Positions 24,064-35,970 of a stretch of DNA of 64,000 nt are shown piece by piece. The stretch covers positions 2,666,001-2,730,000 of the forward strand of contig NC_079244.1 in the NCBI RefSeq assembly GCF_028009165.1. Direction: 5' to 3'. Each line of letters starts with the position of its first letter. Position 1 is the stretch's first letter. Under the pieces are notes generated by a model. It was not told the origin of the DNA. It made no database searches and saw only the letters and a list, made by a program, of their open reading frames with translations. The position numbers and the translations under genes are program-made. This DNA is from Akanthomyces muscarius (Eukaryota > Ascomycota > Sordariomycetes > Hypocreales > Cordycipitaceae).

Positions 24064-26567
24064 ATCAGTGGTCCCCGGGCCTTTGAGGCTGTGACCATTG
24101 CTACATGCAATGGCAGGTGAGTTGTCTGTTTTCCTTTGTCTTGTTTTTGATGGATCTTGCGGGTCAAGAGCGGATAGTTTCACAGCGATCTTTTGACAAT
24201 TGAACAATATTATTTTACAAATTTGCAAACCGTGAAGAACCAAATGGCAAAGCGACATAATTTGTCATGTCCCTCGAAGTAGCATTAATAGATAGAAGAC
24301 GGCGCTTAACATTGCACAGCCGAATTTCACTCGTGTATAAGAACTACTGATCTGTATAGAATCTGCTTTGTTCTAAGTTAATCGTTGATTGTATTTCTAC
24401 AACGCCACAATGCTAGTGTCTAGTACACCCCTTGTCTGTAGATCGTGCAAGACCATCTTGTCCAAATTACCCGCGACGCCAAAAGTCAGACGTGCTGCCA
24501 CTGGTGATACGGCGCGTCGTAGCTCGGACGTAGGCAATCATCTGTCAGTAGAGTCTAGTCGCCGCCACACTCGCCTGACCTGCAACTTGCAGGATATTAC
24601 TGCTTTCCGCGCCAGTGACTTGGAGGCTTAGTAACCCGACTGTGTAGCTGTGAGATGACTAGTCTGGCACTAGGGCCAAAAGTTGGGATATCATGTATTA
24701 TTGTGTGACGCAGTCTTTGGAGCGGGTAGCTACATTGGACGGCAGCAAGCGTCCATCCGGATCGGATCAGCCGAGAATATTGGACAGGCGCGCCGTCCCT
24801 CCTGAAGCTACACACACACGGCTCTCAGGCATCCTTGGCTGCTGCATGTCGGTCATGGAACACCGAGCGAGGCTTGCTTGTTTGCTTGCTTGCTTGCGTC
24901 GCACAAAGAGGCTAAGGTAAGAGGGGGGGGCGTATGTTGAAAGGGCTCTGAACAGCATTTTGGTGCTTGGCGAACATGAGCATATAACATGGCGTTATTG
25001 GTATTGAACACGGGGTGGCACCGTCGACGATCTGGTCTCGGCCAGGTTAGCTGGTGGATCGCCAGGCACCCGAGACGGGAGGAGGGAGGGCCAGTCCAGG
25101 TCTGGCAAGACGCCCGCTGGTCGACTGGCGCACATCAGGTGGTCATGGCGACACGGCACGAGGCCAAGATTTCTGCAATGAAGGGGGTGCGTGCATAGCG
25201 TCTTGGGGACCCTATAACCTGTGGCGATACGGACACATTGTACACTTGACAGCGGCCTCCCGAAAACTGTCACGGAGTAAAGTGTTGGAGTAAGTGGATC
25301 TTAGCCGGAGGAAAGATGAATTGGTTCCTGCATCATGGTGCGTCGGCGCCGACCGGCATGGTAATTAATGCGTAAGGTAGTGTGTAGCGCTACAGATGCA
25401 GTATGGTGCGCATAAAATTAATCTTGAGATGGTAGATCAGGCATCGCTGGTAGATTTGATGATGTAGAAGTTTGTCGAGGGTGCGTGTTGGTTTGTTTGT
25501 ATGCTTTTTTCTTTGCTGGGCTGATGATAGTAGATGGACTGTCACATGCTAAAAGAACGGCCACCAACAGAGCTTGGGCCAATGGGGGCAGGCCAGCTCC
25601 AGGCCAGCTCCAGACCAGCTTCAGGCCAGCTTCAGGCCAGCTTCAGGCCAGTTGCAGCGCATCACGCCCTGTAAGTCGGCTATATCGACCGTCCAACGCC
25701 CCCTAAATGTCCACTGAAAGTCCACCAAAATGCCCGCGTGAACCCGCTGCCAGATCCATCGCCAGCGACTCCAGACCGTTGCCAAACCCCACTGTCGTGA
25801 ACCCGAGGCAATTCGCTCGGCCTCGTCTGTCAAATTAAACCAGTGCCCTGCCCAAGTTGCTGTATTTGTCCCTGCTGCGTCTTCTTTGACTTTTGCTCCC
25901 TCTTCTGCCAATTCAAGCGTTGGACAGTTCGTCGGCCTTGCCATTGGGCACACTTGGCCTATCTAAGCACAACGGCAACGCTTGCCCCTCTTGTGGCGGC
26001 GCGCGTCTAGGTACCTACCTACGTAAACCACACACGCGAGACAGGGCAGTGCACACCTCTCCGAAGGGGGCAGACACTTTTTTGACCACTTGCACAAGCT
26101 GCAACACGCCATCGTTATTCCATCGACGTGTGTCACCCCGGAAGCAGATACCATCTCACACGTTTGCTTCAGCATCCCGCCAGGTCCCCGTACGACTCGA
26201 CGTCATCTGCTGCAGAACACAGGCCCGGCCGCCTCAGCGTTCGCTCGCATCGCACCAGGCAGTCTTCACCAAGCAGAGCGCCGCGGAGGGACTTACACAA
26301 CTTCGGGAGGGACAAAAGTCCGTGTGACCTTGCACAAAAGGGCTTACTCTGCATTGTCCAACACATCAACCTCTAATATCGTTGCCTATCGGTTCTTTCG
26401 TCCCGCCAACCAACCTTTGTCACTGCGCCGTGATACACCCAAACGCCTCGGCCAGTTCACTTCTTTGTTATTTCCTTTTCTTTCAGAGTGGGCTGGTTTG
26501 ATTGGATTGCTGCAGTCGTCCAGCCCATTTCCGAGACGGTCGTATTACGGCTGTTTTTTCCTACCCA
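24064..26567. other. Intergenic, 2.5 kb
   Basis: This stretch lies between small gene C and the TMEM135-like gene. It contains TTGC tandem repeats near 24870-24895, a G8 run near 24924, and a six-copy 11-bp repeat (25589-25654). The part from about 26100 is CA-rich and is probably the TMEM135-like promoter. Open frames are short or of random composition. No gene supported. Confidence 0.5.
25589..25654 (+). repeat. 11-bp tandem repeat, six copies
   Basis: Unit CAGGCCAGCTC/T repeated six times with few changes (copies at 25589, 25600, 25611, 25622, 25633 and 25644). Non-coding minisatellite. Confidence 0.9.
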
Positions 26568-28318
26568 ATGTCACAGCTCAGTGCCGGCTCGCGCACTCGT
26601 GCTGCGGCGAGGGCGCCGCGACGCCCCGGCGTCTTGGCCGTGCCTCCGCAGCTCCGCCCGGTCGTCCGCGCCTACATCCTGGGATACGCCTCTGCGGTGG
26701 CGCCCCGGCTGCTGACCTTGGCCGTCCAGCACATCCTCAAGCTGCGGAGGAACTCTGAGCAGCTGCTGCCCTCGGATCCGGAAGATGAGCCTACGTTTCT
26801 CGCTGGCACTCGCCACATTCTGCTCTCCGGGTTCGACCCCCAGCGCTTCCCGACATTTTGTGCCGTCCTCGTCGCCGGAACCTCTTTATTACATGTACGC
26901 TCTAGCACTGACAACGAGTTTTAAGTTCCACAATCGCGTCCAATCTGGGCCGCTTGTTATGGCAGTTGCATTTGATGTCAAGTCTCAACTAACAGCTTGC
27001 GCTATGTAGAAACCGCTCGACAAAGTCATCGCCAGTCTGGGCTCAAAGCTAACCGAAACGTCACGCTTGCGGTATGATGCTCTAACCTTCCAGACATGTC
27101 TTCTCTCTGCTTGTTGTCAAAGGCCCGGCTAACTTGCCTAGATTGGCACGCTTCCTATGTAGCTTCCTCGCCGGATGGTTTGGCCTGAAGCTCTTACACA
27201 CAAAGGGCACAGCACCCCGCCGACACTCCACGGCCAGGCGAACCAAGCGAGAGGAGGAACTGCGGTCCAAGAAGATGGCCGGTCGCACCATGGACCTGAC
27301 TCTCTTCGCCGCCACTCGTGCCGCCGACGTCCTTGTCGGCGAGCTCTGGTCGCAGCGCCGGTCCCGACGACAGGCTGCCAACAAGTGGACCAATGTACGT
27401 TCCCCTTCAGCCCCCCCCAACACAACCACTGCCACAAAGCCATCATACTTACCGTGTAACCCACAGACTGAATCCTTTATTCAATACATGGCCGATCCGC
27501 TCGTATTCGTCTCGTCGTGCGCCTTCATCATGTGGTCCTGGTTCTACTACCCCGACAACCTGCCCCGCGGCTACCAGAAATGGATCACGTCGGCCGCGCA
27601 GGTCGACACGCGCCTCATCGAGGCCCTGCGCCGCTTCCATTTCGGCACCCTCGTCTACGGCCGCGAGACGGGCCAAGCCGGCCTCGTCGGCGACATGTGC
27701 GACGACTACGGCCTGCCGCGGCAGTGGGGCGACCCCGTCACCAAGATCCCGCTGCCATGCGAGATTGTCCACATGGGCTGCGGCCCCTCGTGCGAGTACC
27801 ACGCCCTCAGCCGCTTCGCGCGCTCCTGGAAGTGGTCCATGTACACGTACCTGCCCCTCGCCCTGGCCCTGCAGCTGCGCAAGACGCCCTACACCCGCCA
27901 CAGCCTCGTCGCCGCCCTCCGCTCCGCCTCGCGCTCCTCAGCCTTTCTCGCCATGTACATCACCCTCTTCTACTACGGCGTCTGCCTGGCCCGCAGTCGC
28001 GTCGGCCCGCTGCTGCTGGGCACCGACACCGCCGCCCGCCAGCAGCTCGACAGCAACATCTGCGTCGGCACGGGCTGCTTCCTCTGCGGCTGGAGCGTGC
28101 TCATCGAGACGGTGAGCCGGCGCAAGGACATGGGCCTCTTTGTGGCACCCCGCGCGCTGAGCACCTTTGTCCCGCGCCAGTACCCCAAAGAGAAGCAGTG
28201 GCGCGAGACGCTGGTCTTTGCGGCCAGCACAGCGGTTGTCTTTACCTGCGTGCTGGAGAATCCGCGTCGTGTGCGTGGTGTGCTCGGCGGGGTGCTTGGT
28301 TATGTCCTGAGAGAGTAA
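26568..28318 (+). CDS. TMEM135-like multi-pass membrane protein
   Basis: Four exons: 26568-26894, 27010-27071, 27142-27394 and 27467-28318, giving 497 residues with frame kept at every junction. The protein has several hydrophobic segments (around YILGYASAVAPRLLTL, FLCSFLAGWFGLKLL, LVFVSSCAFIMWSWFY, YLPLALALQL, FLAMYITLFYYGVCLA and LETLVFAAST-like sequence near the end). A Cys/His-containing stretch (MCDDYG to CEIVHMGCGPSCEYH) matches my memory of the TMEM135 N-terminal, Cys-rich domain family. In animals TMEM135 acts on peroxisomes and mitochondria; the fungal role is inferred. Intron 3 (27395-27466, 72 bp) is stop-free and in frame, so a longer isoform is possible. Third positions in the last exon are extremely GC-rich. 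It lies tail-to-tail with GET2. Confidence 0.85.
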
Positions 28319-28591
28319 TTGGCGATAAAGTATTGCTTTTGGGGAGGAGCTTGGAAACTGCAGTGGTACGATGGTCATGATGGGTACGATGGTCATGATG
28401 AAAAGCGATTTGGGCGTCGAGTCGTACGATGGACATATACATTAATCTCAAAGCCCACGTGTACAAAAGTGTTGGAATAACCCGTCATTAATAAACACAA
28501 CTGAATATGAACTGATAAGTTTTATTCATCATTTTATTCTACAGATTTTCCTCCACTGGCCCACCCCCAAGATTATCTCCCTTCCCCCAAT

Positions 28592-29726
28592 CTACAACTG
28601 ACCCCTCCACCACGCGCACACGCCCAGCACAAACGCGCAAAGCAGGATATCCGTCCGCACCGTCGTGAAGATCTGCCCGTAGCGCATGACGCTGACCACG
28701 TAGCCCCGCCATGGCATCGGCAGCTGTCCCGCCATCGACCATATGAAGCCCGGCGGCGGCGCGCGGCCCTTGTCGAGGAAGAACTTTGTCGTCAGCAGCA
28801 CCGCCTCGGCCGTCGCAAACGCCCAGAAAAAGTTCTTCTTGGCCACGTCGAGCCCCGCCGCGCCGAGCGTCTCGTAGTCTGCCGCTGGTGCTTTTGCGTA
28901 AAAGGCATCGTCGGCACCGGCGATGGCCTGCCCGTCGGCCATTTTAAAGGCCAGCTGTCGCTGGATCCTGGTCCCGTTAAAGGGCGTCACCAGCGCAATG
29001 TAGAGGCCCAGGCCGAGGGCGAGCAGCGCGTGCACGACCCGCCAGACTGTGCTGTACACGTCCGGGCCGGACGACGCCGGCTGCTGGGCGCCCATCATGC
29101 CCGCAAAGGGGGAGGCGTTTGGTCCTCCGGCGCCGGCAGCACCCGGCATGCCAGGGAAGCCGCCGCCGCCAGCGCCGCCCATCATCTGCGCCATCATCTT
29201 CATGAGAGGATCCTCCTCGGCGCCGCCGGGCACGCCCTCCGCACTGGGCGGCGCGCCGCCGCCGAGCATCATCTGCCGCAACTGCGCCTGCTGCTCCTCC
29301 GTCATGTCGGCCGGCAGACCGGGGAAGCCACCTGCGGGGGGCGACGGCATGGCCTGCTGCTGGGTCGCGAGCCGCGCGGCCGCCGGGGAGTAAAAGTGTT
29401 CGGAAATGTCCACCTCGTCGGGGTCGCTGGCGGCAACGGCGGCGGGTTTCGGCGCAGGGTCGGCGGGAGCTTCTGGGGCGGCTTGGTCATTGTCTGCCAA
29501 AGACCACACAGTCAGTTACCGCAGACATGCAGACAGGGGGAGCCTCTCGGGATAGCGGATGGGTTTGCGTACCTCCTACCACGCGGCCACCGATGCCGGT
29601 GATCTTGTCGAGGCGCGAAGTGCCGCCCGCCTTGATCTTGGCCTCGCGGCGCTCCTTGCGCAGTCGGGCCTGCTCGGCCGCTCGCTGGGCGGCGGCGTCG
29701 CTCGATGACGATACGCCTTCCGTCAT
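28592..29726 (-). CDS. GET2: GET complex subunit Get2
   Basis: ER membrane receptor subunit that with Get1 accepts tail-anchored proteins from the Get3 ATPase. Two exons, 29726-29573 and 29493-28592, with a 79-bp intron, giving 351 residues. The N-terminus carries the basic helix RLRKERREAKIK (residues 21-32), followed by the conserved SRLDKITGIGGR. This is the known Get3-binding element of the family. A Met/Gly/Pro-rich linker (about 125-186) precedes three hydrophobic segments at about 201-220, 272-291 and 330-347, matching the three-helix topology of Get2. The start ATG is the first codon of the conserved region. Codon use is very GC-rich, as in its convergent neighbour. Confidence 0.9.
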
Positions 29727-30151
29727 GGCTGATGGTGCTGTCGTGTCTGGTTTGGGGAGAAAAATCCTGCTTGCGTTGGTTTTTCGTCTTTTCTTTATCG
29801 GCAGCGGACGCCCGAGAGCGGCGTAGACAGGCGTGGTGGTTTGGCAGTCGGGCGGATCGTTGTTCGTTGGTGGAAATGACAGCTTCCCAAAAAGTCGGGG
29901 TGGGCCTTTCACGCTGCACTACAGGGACCACAGCTAGCTTTGTCGCGTGCACAGTGACACAACAAGTTTACTTTTTCAAATGAATACACACGAGTTTCAC
30001 GACTAATGTATGGTGGCAAAGTAATTTCAATGGGTTGGTATTACTCCTTCATCTTTAACACAGCGCCGGCAACACCACTCTCCACAGCCTGTTTCATCAT
30101 CATCCACATACAACTCATCGATGTTTTCTTTTAAGTCGTTGCATCTAATAT
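29727..30151. other. Intergenic, GET2 promoter and SEC31 3' region
   Basis: This 425-bp spacer lies between two minus-strand genes, GET2 and SEC31. It holds the SEC31 3' UTR and the GET2 upstream region. Nothing else recognised. Confidence 0.5.
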
Positions 30152-33100
30152 CTAAGGAGTCGCTTTGCTCATGTTTATGAGACGCTTCAAGCCGACCTAA
30201 CAATCAATCAGTTAGCCATAGTCTCGTCATTTGGAATGAGCTCCCAACTTACCATCCATTGGCCGCATTCTTCGACTCTTTCGCGCTGAAGCTCAGCCTG
30301 CATTTTGGCGGCCGTTGGGTGGTCCTTGGACTTGAGAGCCTCGGCAAGCTCCGAGAGTTTAGAAACACTATAAGGCGACACAAGCTCCTCGTTGTTGAGG
30401 TGATCAAAAAGCAGGTTTAGCCGCTTCTGGGTATCCTTAACTTGAGGTGCAAAGGTAGCCGGGGCCTTGGCTGCAACGCGCTGCATGTCCTCCGTCAGGA
30501 TCTCGACAAGACGTTGAGCACTAGCCGGGATGTGAGATCTGTCACCAGGAGGGTGCTTGCCCTTGGACGGAGGTGCAGCGGCGGCCCTGGGGGGAGGAGG
30601 CGTGGGTGTAGCGCCCGCAGGAGGGCCAGGTCGGCCCATGGGTGGCGGTCCAGTAGGAGGGCCTGAGGCAGGAGGAGGTGCGCCCGGGGCCGAGCCGAAG
30701 TTGTTGGTTGGGGCGTAGGGGTTTGCTCCGTGAGGAGCAGCTGGCGGCTGCGCGAATTGACTGTATGGGTTGGCAGGAGGGGGAATGCTACCGCCGGGTG
30801 GCGGGGGCAGCATAGATCCCCCAGTGGGAGGACCCGGGCTGGGCTGCTGCGCAGAAGGTGTCGGGGCGTATCTGTTCGAAGGAGGGGCGCCAGCGGGAGG
30901 GGCGTTATAGGGGGAGGCAGTTCGCGCAACGAGATTTGCCATCTGAGGGCTGGCACCAACTTGCGGAGGTGGAGGAGCGTACTGATTGGCTGCCGACGAG
31001 GGACGAGGAGGAGCCTGGAATGTCTGGGGCGGTCCAGCCAAAGGCGAAGTGACACGAGGAGGAGCAGAGCCCTTGGGAGGAGGGGGGGGGCTGGCTTTGG
31101 GAGGCGCACCATAAGTGGGAGGGCCGGGCGGTGTTGGTTGACCAGGCTGTCCGCCATATGGACCTACTGGGGGCGGTGCGCTTGGAGTTGAACGTCTAGA
31201 GGGTGCAGCCTTTGTCACCAGAGGGACATCGTTCCAGCTATCCTTAGGTGCACTGTGCATCGTCGACATGGTTGGGGTTCCGGCGCGAGGAGGTCCAGAA
31301 ACGGGCGGCGGTGCTGGGGATGTATAGCTTTGAACAGGCGGCTGGTACATGCCTGATGGCTGGTATGGATTGCCTCCATACGGTGACTGCTGAGGCTGCT
31401 GGGGCTGCAGAGGTTGGAACGGCTGGGGCGTAGGAATAGTGTTGATGTTGCTGTAAAGATTGGCAGCGCCGGTGGTTCCCAGAGGCTGAGACTGAGGCTG
31501 GGGAGTAGGATAGCCGTAAGCAGGTTGTGTCTGAGGAACAGCGCTAGAGGTTCTTGTAGCAATCCTGGCATTAGCCTTGGTGGATGGCTTTTGGGTGGCC
31601 TGCTTGACCCGGCTACGAGCACCCTCAGCAGCAGGATACGTGCTAGGCAGGAGATCAAGGTAGCGCTGAGCAGCGTCAAGCTGGCCGTGGCCAGCGAGAA
31701 TATCAGCGTACTCAGTGTACTTGTCATACAGAGCCGCTAGCTTCCAGCCCGCAGTCTCGCTCGTTTCGTTGTCAACAAACTTGCTGACGTGGCGGAAGAC
31801 CGTAACCTTTTCGATAAAATTCTGCAGCGTTCTGGCATGAACCGAAAAGGTCGAGTCCTGTGACGACGCGTCTTTGGTGCCAGCCTGCTCAGCTTCCTCC
31901 AGCTCTGCAGTCCAAATTGACACGACCTTCTCGAGTTTCGAACCAGCGAGGTAGCAGAAAGAGGCATCTTTGCGCTCGCCACTCTCATAGATGCGATCAC
32001 CAAGAGCCTCACAGAGGTCGGAGAACTCGGTAGGCTCCGAGAAGGTGCAGATGATAGCCATTGTCTCTTTCCAGCTCTTGAGGTCCGCGTTGTATGCGAC
32101 ATCCCAAAGATTCTTTTCGATGACAGATCCGAGAAGGCGAATGTAGCTAGGAGATCCAGTCTTGCGAGCGAGATAAGCAGCTTGAACCTTGTCGACAAGC
32201 TCCTGGCCACCACAGTTGGCAATGACGAAAGCATCGGCGATGCGGTCCTCCTTCAGGCAGATGTCAGTGGCCTTGGTGAAGTTGCCCAGCATGAGTGCCT
32301 TTGTAATATCCTTCTCAACAGCAGTGTCGCTGTCGGCAAACAGATGGAATGGGTTGTCAGTTTTGGCACCCTTTGTCGCGGCAACACCAGACAAGAAATC
32401 GTCGTCATCGCCATTTTCCTCGCCACCATCGAAGAAGTTGGACAGCTTCTTCTTTTCGCCGGTGATCTCTTCAGCGACAGCCTCTTCGCCGGCCGCTTCG
32501 CCGGCCGCTTCCTCGCCTTCCGTCTTTGCTTCCTCGGACGCTGGCTGCTCGCCAGCCTCTGACTTGAGACCGAGGTACTCGACAATCTTCCCACGGGGGT
32601 TCTCGCCGATCAGTGTCTGCATCACCTTCCAGTCGGCTTTCTCCTCGTCGGTCTTTGATTTCTCCATGCGCTCTTCGCAAATGGCAGACAGGTCGCCGGA
32701 GGCAAGAGCTTCTTGGAACTTCTCGGTGGCCGATGAAAAGTCAGAATCGGCAGAAAACTGCGAGATGACAACTTTGGAGGATCTCTCCTGGCCCGGTGTA
32801 GGCTTAAAAATAACAATCTTGCCACCGAATCCGAAAGAAGCACCAACAGGGCGCTCAAACCATTTGGGTGCCTTGTTTAAGGACCACGATGCGCCCTGAG
32901 GTTGCGTTTGAGCAGCACTGAAAAAGTCGGCGCCATCTAGGTTGTTATCAATGGCCGTCTTCGAAGTGTCGGGGTTCGTGTTTTGCAAAGTCTGGATTGT
33001 GATCTTGCCGTCAAAGCTAGCAGTAGCCGATAAGTTGGGGTTTTGCGGATGGAAGCGTGTTTGAAAGGTCCAGTTCGTGACTTCAGGAAGTTCTCCGTAG

Positions 33101-34029
33101 CGCTCGCCCGTAAGAGGGTTCCACACCATGGTCTTGTTATCTTTACCAGATGAAAGCAAGATGCTGCTGTCTTGGGTACACCAGGAAAGCGATAGGACGC
33201 CTTGCTCGTGGCCCTGCAGTGTCTTCTCTGGTGCATTGGAGTTGCGAAGATCCCATAGAAGAATAACGGGAGTGTTGTCGTCTGGCGTACCAGTCAGGAG
33301 CTTTGTAGAGTTGTTGGGGTCCCAGGCAAGGGCGCTGACAGCTTTGCGGTTGTTGTTCAACGTGAGAGATGCCTTCTTAGTCTTGAGATCCCACACCGTT
33401 ACAAAGCCGCCTGCTCCGCCAGTAGCGAGGATATGGGAAACTTTGCGGTTCCAGGCGAGACATTCGATATCATCGGAGCGCGCAGCAGCATTGCCGAGGC
33501 GGAAGGGGTTGGCAATGTCATTGACATCGTAAATGTAAATTTCGCCCTTGGCGCCAGCTGTGGCTAGAATCTGCGGCTTGAGGGGGTTGAATTGAAGTGT
33601 CTTGATCGCACCGGTGTGTTTTGTCGTTTGCGACATCAAGGCGTCACTCCCATCGGCTTGCAGCTTAGCAGCGTCCCAAAGATCAAGGGAGCCGTTCTCC
33701 ATAGCTCCGGCGATTATGCCTTGTGGGTGGTCAGCATCGGGAGGGCTCCATGCAATATCGTAGAACCTGAATCGTCGAGTTTAGCGAGTTGCGCAGCTAC
33801 AAAGTAGCTATCGGACATACCTGGCGTCAGTGGTAATGCTCGCAATTGGCTGAAGCTCCAGTCCCTGTTCCTTGTCGTCCAGGGACAAGTCCCAGAGCTC
33901 AAGCTTGCTCTCGTCGGAGAAATCGGCATCAACAGCACCAGCGCGAGTACCGGTAACCACCAGAGGGTTTCCGGCACCAGGCGACCACGCAAAGGTGGCC
34001 GTTCGGGGAATATCTCGTAGGCGCACCAT
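30152..34029 (-). CDS. SEC31: COPII coat outer-shell protein Sec31
   Basis: Forms the outer cage of COPII vesicles with Sec13 at ER exit sites. Three exons: 34029-33821, 33766-30253 and 30196-30152, giving 1255 residues, usual for filamentous fungi. WD40-type repeats fill about residues 1-330, with repeated LWDLR, VWDLKT and MVWNP elements. An alpha-solenoid (ACE1-like) region follows, with acidic linkers. A long Pro/Gln/Gly-rich segment (about 800-1130) matches the Sec23-binding disordered region. A C-terminal helical domain (about 1150-1255) closes the protein. The last exon encodes only 15 codons ([14 protein letters not shown]). Without this 56-bp intron the protein would end with an unrelated tail. 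Its divergent neighbour is the RRM gene, 428 bp away. Confidence 0.95.
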
Positions 34030-34457
34030 GATGGCGGGGGTGTTAGGGATCGGGGCGGGACCAAGGAGTAGTTATTCGATTCGGTCAATCTTTATGCTAA
34101 AGGAGCAATGAAATGCCAAAAATTGGCGCCGGCCACTAAGAGCAATGCACCTCTTAGCTTCTGCCAGCAGAAGGCATGAAATTGTCGAAAGATAGGTTGG
34201 TGAAACTGGATACAACCGAAATCCAGTAAGTTTGATGCCAGATTGCAGGCACCGGAGCTTCCCCTTGTCGACGTGTTCCTGGGCCGGCAGCATAGGAGGT
34301 GGGGCACTGTGCTGCATCACGTGATCGCATGTCAACGGAAGCTCGTTCTCACCGAGCCAATATTTTGGTTGATAAGAGGAGCTTGAAAATCTCAACTCTG
34401 CCTTGATGGTTTTCTGCGGATCACGGAAACTTCATAATTCGTGACTCTTCATTCATC
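34030..34457. promoter_or_regulatory. Bidirectional promoter SEC31 / RRM gene
   Basis: This 428-bp head-to-head spacer contains the palindrome ATCACGTGAT (34316-34325), a CACGTG E-box, and a CCAAT box at 34357-34361. Both are common elements of fungal divergent promoters. Function is inferred from position. Confidence 0.55.
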
Positions 34458-34948
34458 ATGTCGGACGCAGCTCGTTGGAAAGCAACTGTCTACGTGGGCG
34501 GTTTAGCACCACAAGTGACCAACGCCAATGTGGTTGACGCCTTCATCCCATTCGGCGAGATCGTCGAAGTAAAAATGCCGAAGCCCGACTCCTCCAATTC
34601 GGGAGAAACTCATAAAGGCTTTGCCTATGTTGAGTATGAAGACAGCGCAGACGCCGCGGAGGCTATCGACAACATGGATCAAGCAGAGTTCTTTGGTCGG
34701 ACACTGAAAGTCTCCCAAGCTAAGGCGCCCAAGAGCGCTCAAGAAGGCCTTGGCAGCAAGACTGCGGTTTGGGATCAGGTATGCTATAATGACATCCGAA
34801 GCTATCTGAACTTGCTGTATTAACTTCTCAATAGGAGGGCTGGTTGGCAGAGAATGCCGAAGGCGAGGCTGACCTACACGCTCCATCTGGCCCGGATCCC
34901 ATGCAAGGCCTAGAAGAGCTGGACGTGGCTGGACCAAAGCAGCAATAA
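34458..34948 (+). CDS. RNA-binding protein with a cyclophilin-33 (PPIE)-type RRM
   Basis: Two exons, 34458-34778 and 34835-34948, with a 56-bp intron, giving 144 residues. The RRM spans about residues 9-92, with RNP2-like TVYVGGL and RNP1-like KGFAYVEY. The AFIPFGEI and IDNMDQAEFFGRTLKV segments resemble the RRM of human PPIE/Cyp33, a spliceosome-associated cyclophilin. No peptidyl-prolyl isomerase domain follows. The protein ends in a short acidic tail (EGWLAENAEGEADL to GPKQQ). It is therefore a stand-alone RRM protein, probably nuclear and splicing-related; that role is inference. Head-to-head with SEC31, tail-to-tail with the MLRQ-type gene. Confidence 0.88.
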
Positions 34949-35186
34949 CGAACGGCCAATATCTGCATTCGGCAGCGATGATCTGTTTTCTTTCCTGCAT
35001 AGCGTTGGCGTCACGGTTGAATATACATGTCAATTTCATTAATCTTCACGCGATAAAACGGTTGAGAATGACGATGAAATGGCCTGGCCTCTATTTTGTG
35101 CCGGACTGGTTTTCCTAGACATATACAGCTACCCTTTCCCGTACAAGAACAAAAAGAATTGGCGTCACGCCTCTCCAGCTCCAATC

Positions 35187-35639
35187 TTAGTGGCGGGCTC
35201 CAGGTCCCTGTCGGGCCAGACGAAGGTTCTTGTCAACCCAGAATTTGCGGACGCAAGAGTAGCCAGCAGCGACAATGGCAAAGCCAACGACGGCAGCTAT
35301 TATTATCGTTAGATGTCGGGTCGGGTCGTCCTGTTCGTCATACGCAACGTACCAAGGGGGATCAGCTCAGCGGGGATCTGCTTGAGCTTGCGAAGGCGCT
35401 GGGAGATGGTGTGGCCTGTTGGCGGTTAGTAGCTGTCGCTTTCAAAGTGTCCAGCCAGTCGTTTCGAGTCATTGATAGTCGTCAATCGCTCCGGCTTCGT
35501 CACGTACCAGCCTGGTCCTCCTTCTGTTTGACCGAGGTATTAGCGCTGTCCAATCAGCAGTAGCACGTTCACTTACGGGCACCGGTCGCATCATGCGAGG
35601 GGTTTGGCGGAACATTCTCATGGCAGTGGTGGCGCGCAT
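35187..35639 (-). CDS. MLRQ/NDUFA4-type small mitochondrial inner-membrane protein
   Basis: Four tiny exons: 35639-35577, 35523-35508 (16 nucleotides), 35415-35353 and 35296-35187, giving 83 residues. It is easily missed because no exon gives a long open frame. Each intron has clear signals (GTAAGT, GTACGT and GTACGT donors; CTAA-type branch sites), and all phases agree. The N-terminus is Arg/Met/Thr-rich without acidic residues, as in a mitochondrial presequence. A QIPAELIPL segment leads into one transmembrane helix (VVGFAIVAAGYSCV), then a KFWVDKNLRLARQGP tail. This matches the MLRQ-domain family, which includes the NDUFA4-type subunit of respiratory complexes I/IV. It is head-to-head with COX12, which supports a respiratory role. 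Exact complex membership is uncertain. Confidence 0.82.
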
Positions 35640-35970
35640 CTTGATGAGTGGAGAGTTGAGGCAAGGCGGGAGAGCCGGAGGAAGTCGATTGGCAACAGTT
35701 ATTCGGGAGAAAACGATGTTTTGGAGTTCGTCGAGAAGTGCTGCAATCTGGTAGCTTGACCCACTAAGCCGGCTTGAGTGGTGTGGTGGGTGCCTTACGG
35801 CGTGGGCTGATTGGTTTAGTAAGCCTGAGGCAGAGACTGCTCTGCATTGGGAATCATCTGATTCGTGGTGTCAACCTCTACGCAACAAACCTCCCATTAC
35901 GCCCGCCCGAGCTTTCACAAGCCGCATCTACGTCGCTGTCCGGTTCTAACCCCTCTAAAATCAATTCAAA
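35640..35970. promoter_or_regulatory. Bidirectional promoter MLRQ gene / COX12
   Basis: 331 bp between the two start codons. It carries CTGATTGGTT (inverted CCAAT, ATTGG at 35810-35814) and a second GATTGG near 35683. CCAAT boxes bound by the Hap2/3/5 complex are known to drive respiratory genes in fungi, which fits both flanking genes. Confidence 0.6.

Noticed and set aside
26090..26758. 222-codon frame overlapping the first exon of the TMEM135-like gene
   Set aside because: Its 3' half is the wrong frame of a supported exon and its 5' half is promoter-like sequence.
27318..28380. Two long plus-strand frames overlapping the TMEM135-like gene
   Set aside because: They are the other two frames of the GC-rich last exons, giving Arg/Pro/Ser-rich products. 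The chosen frame has membrane helices and correct splice phases.
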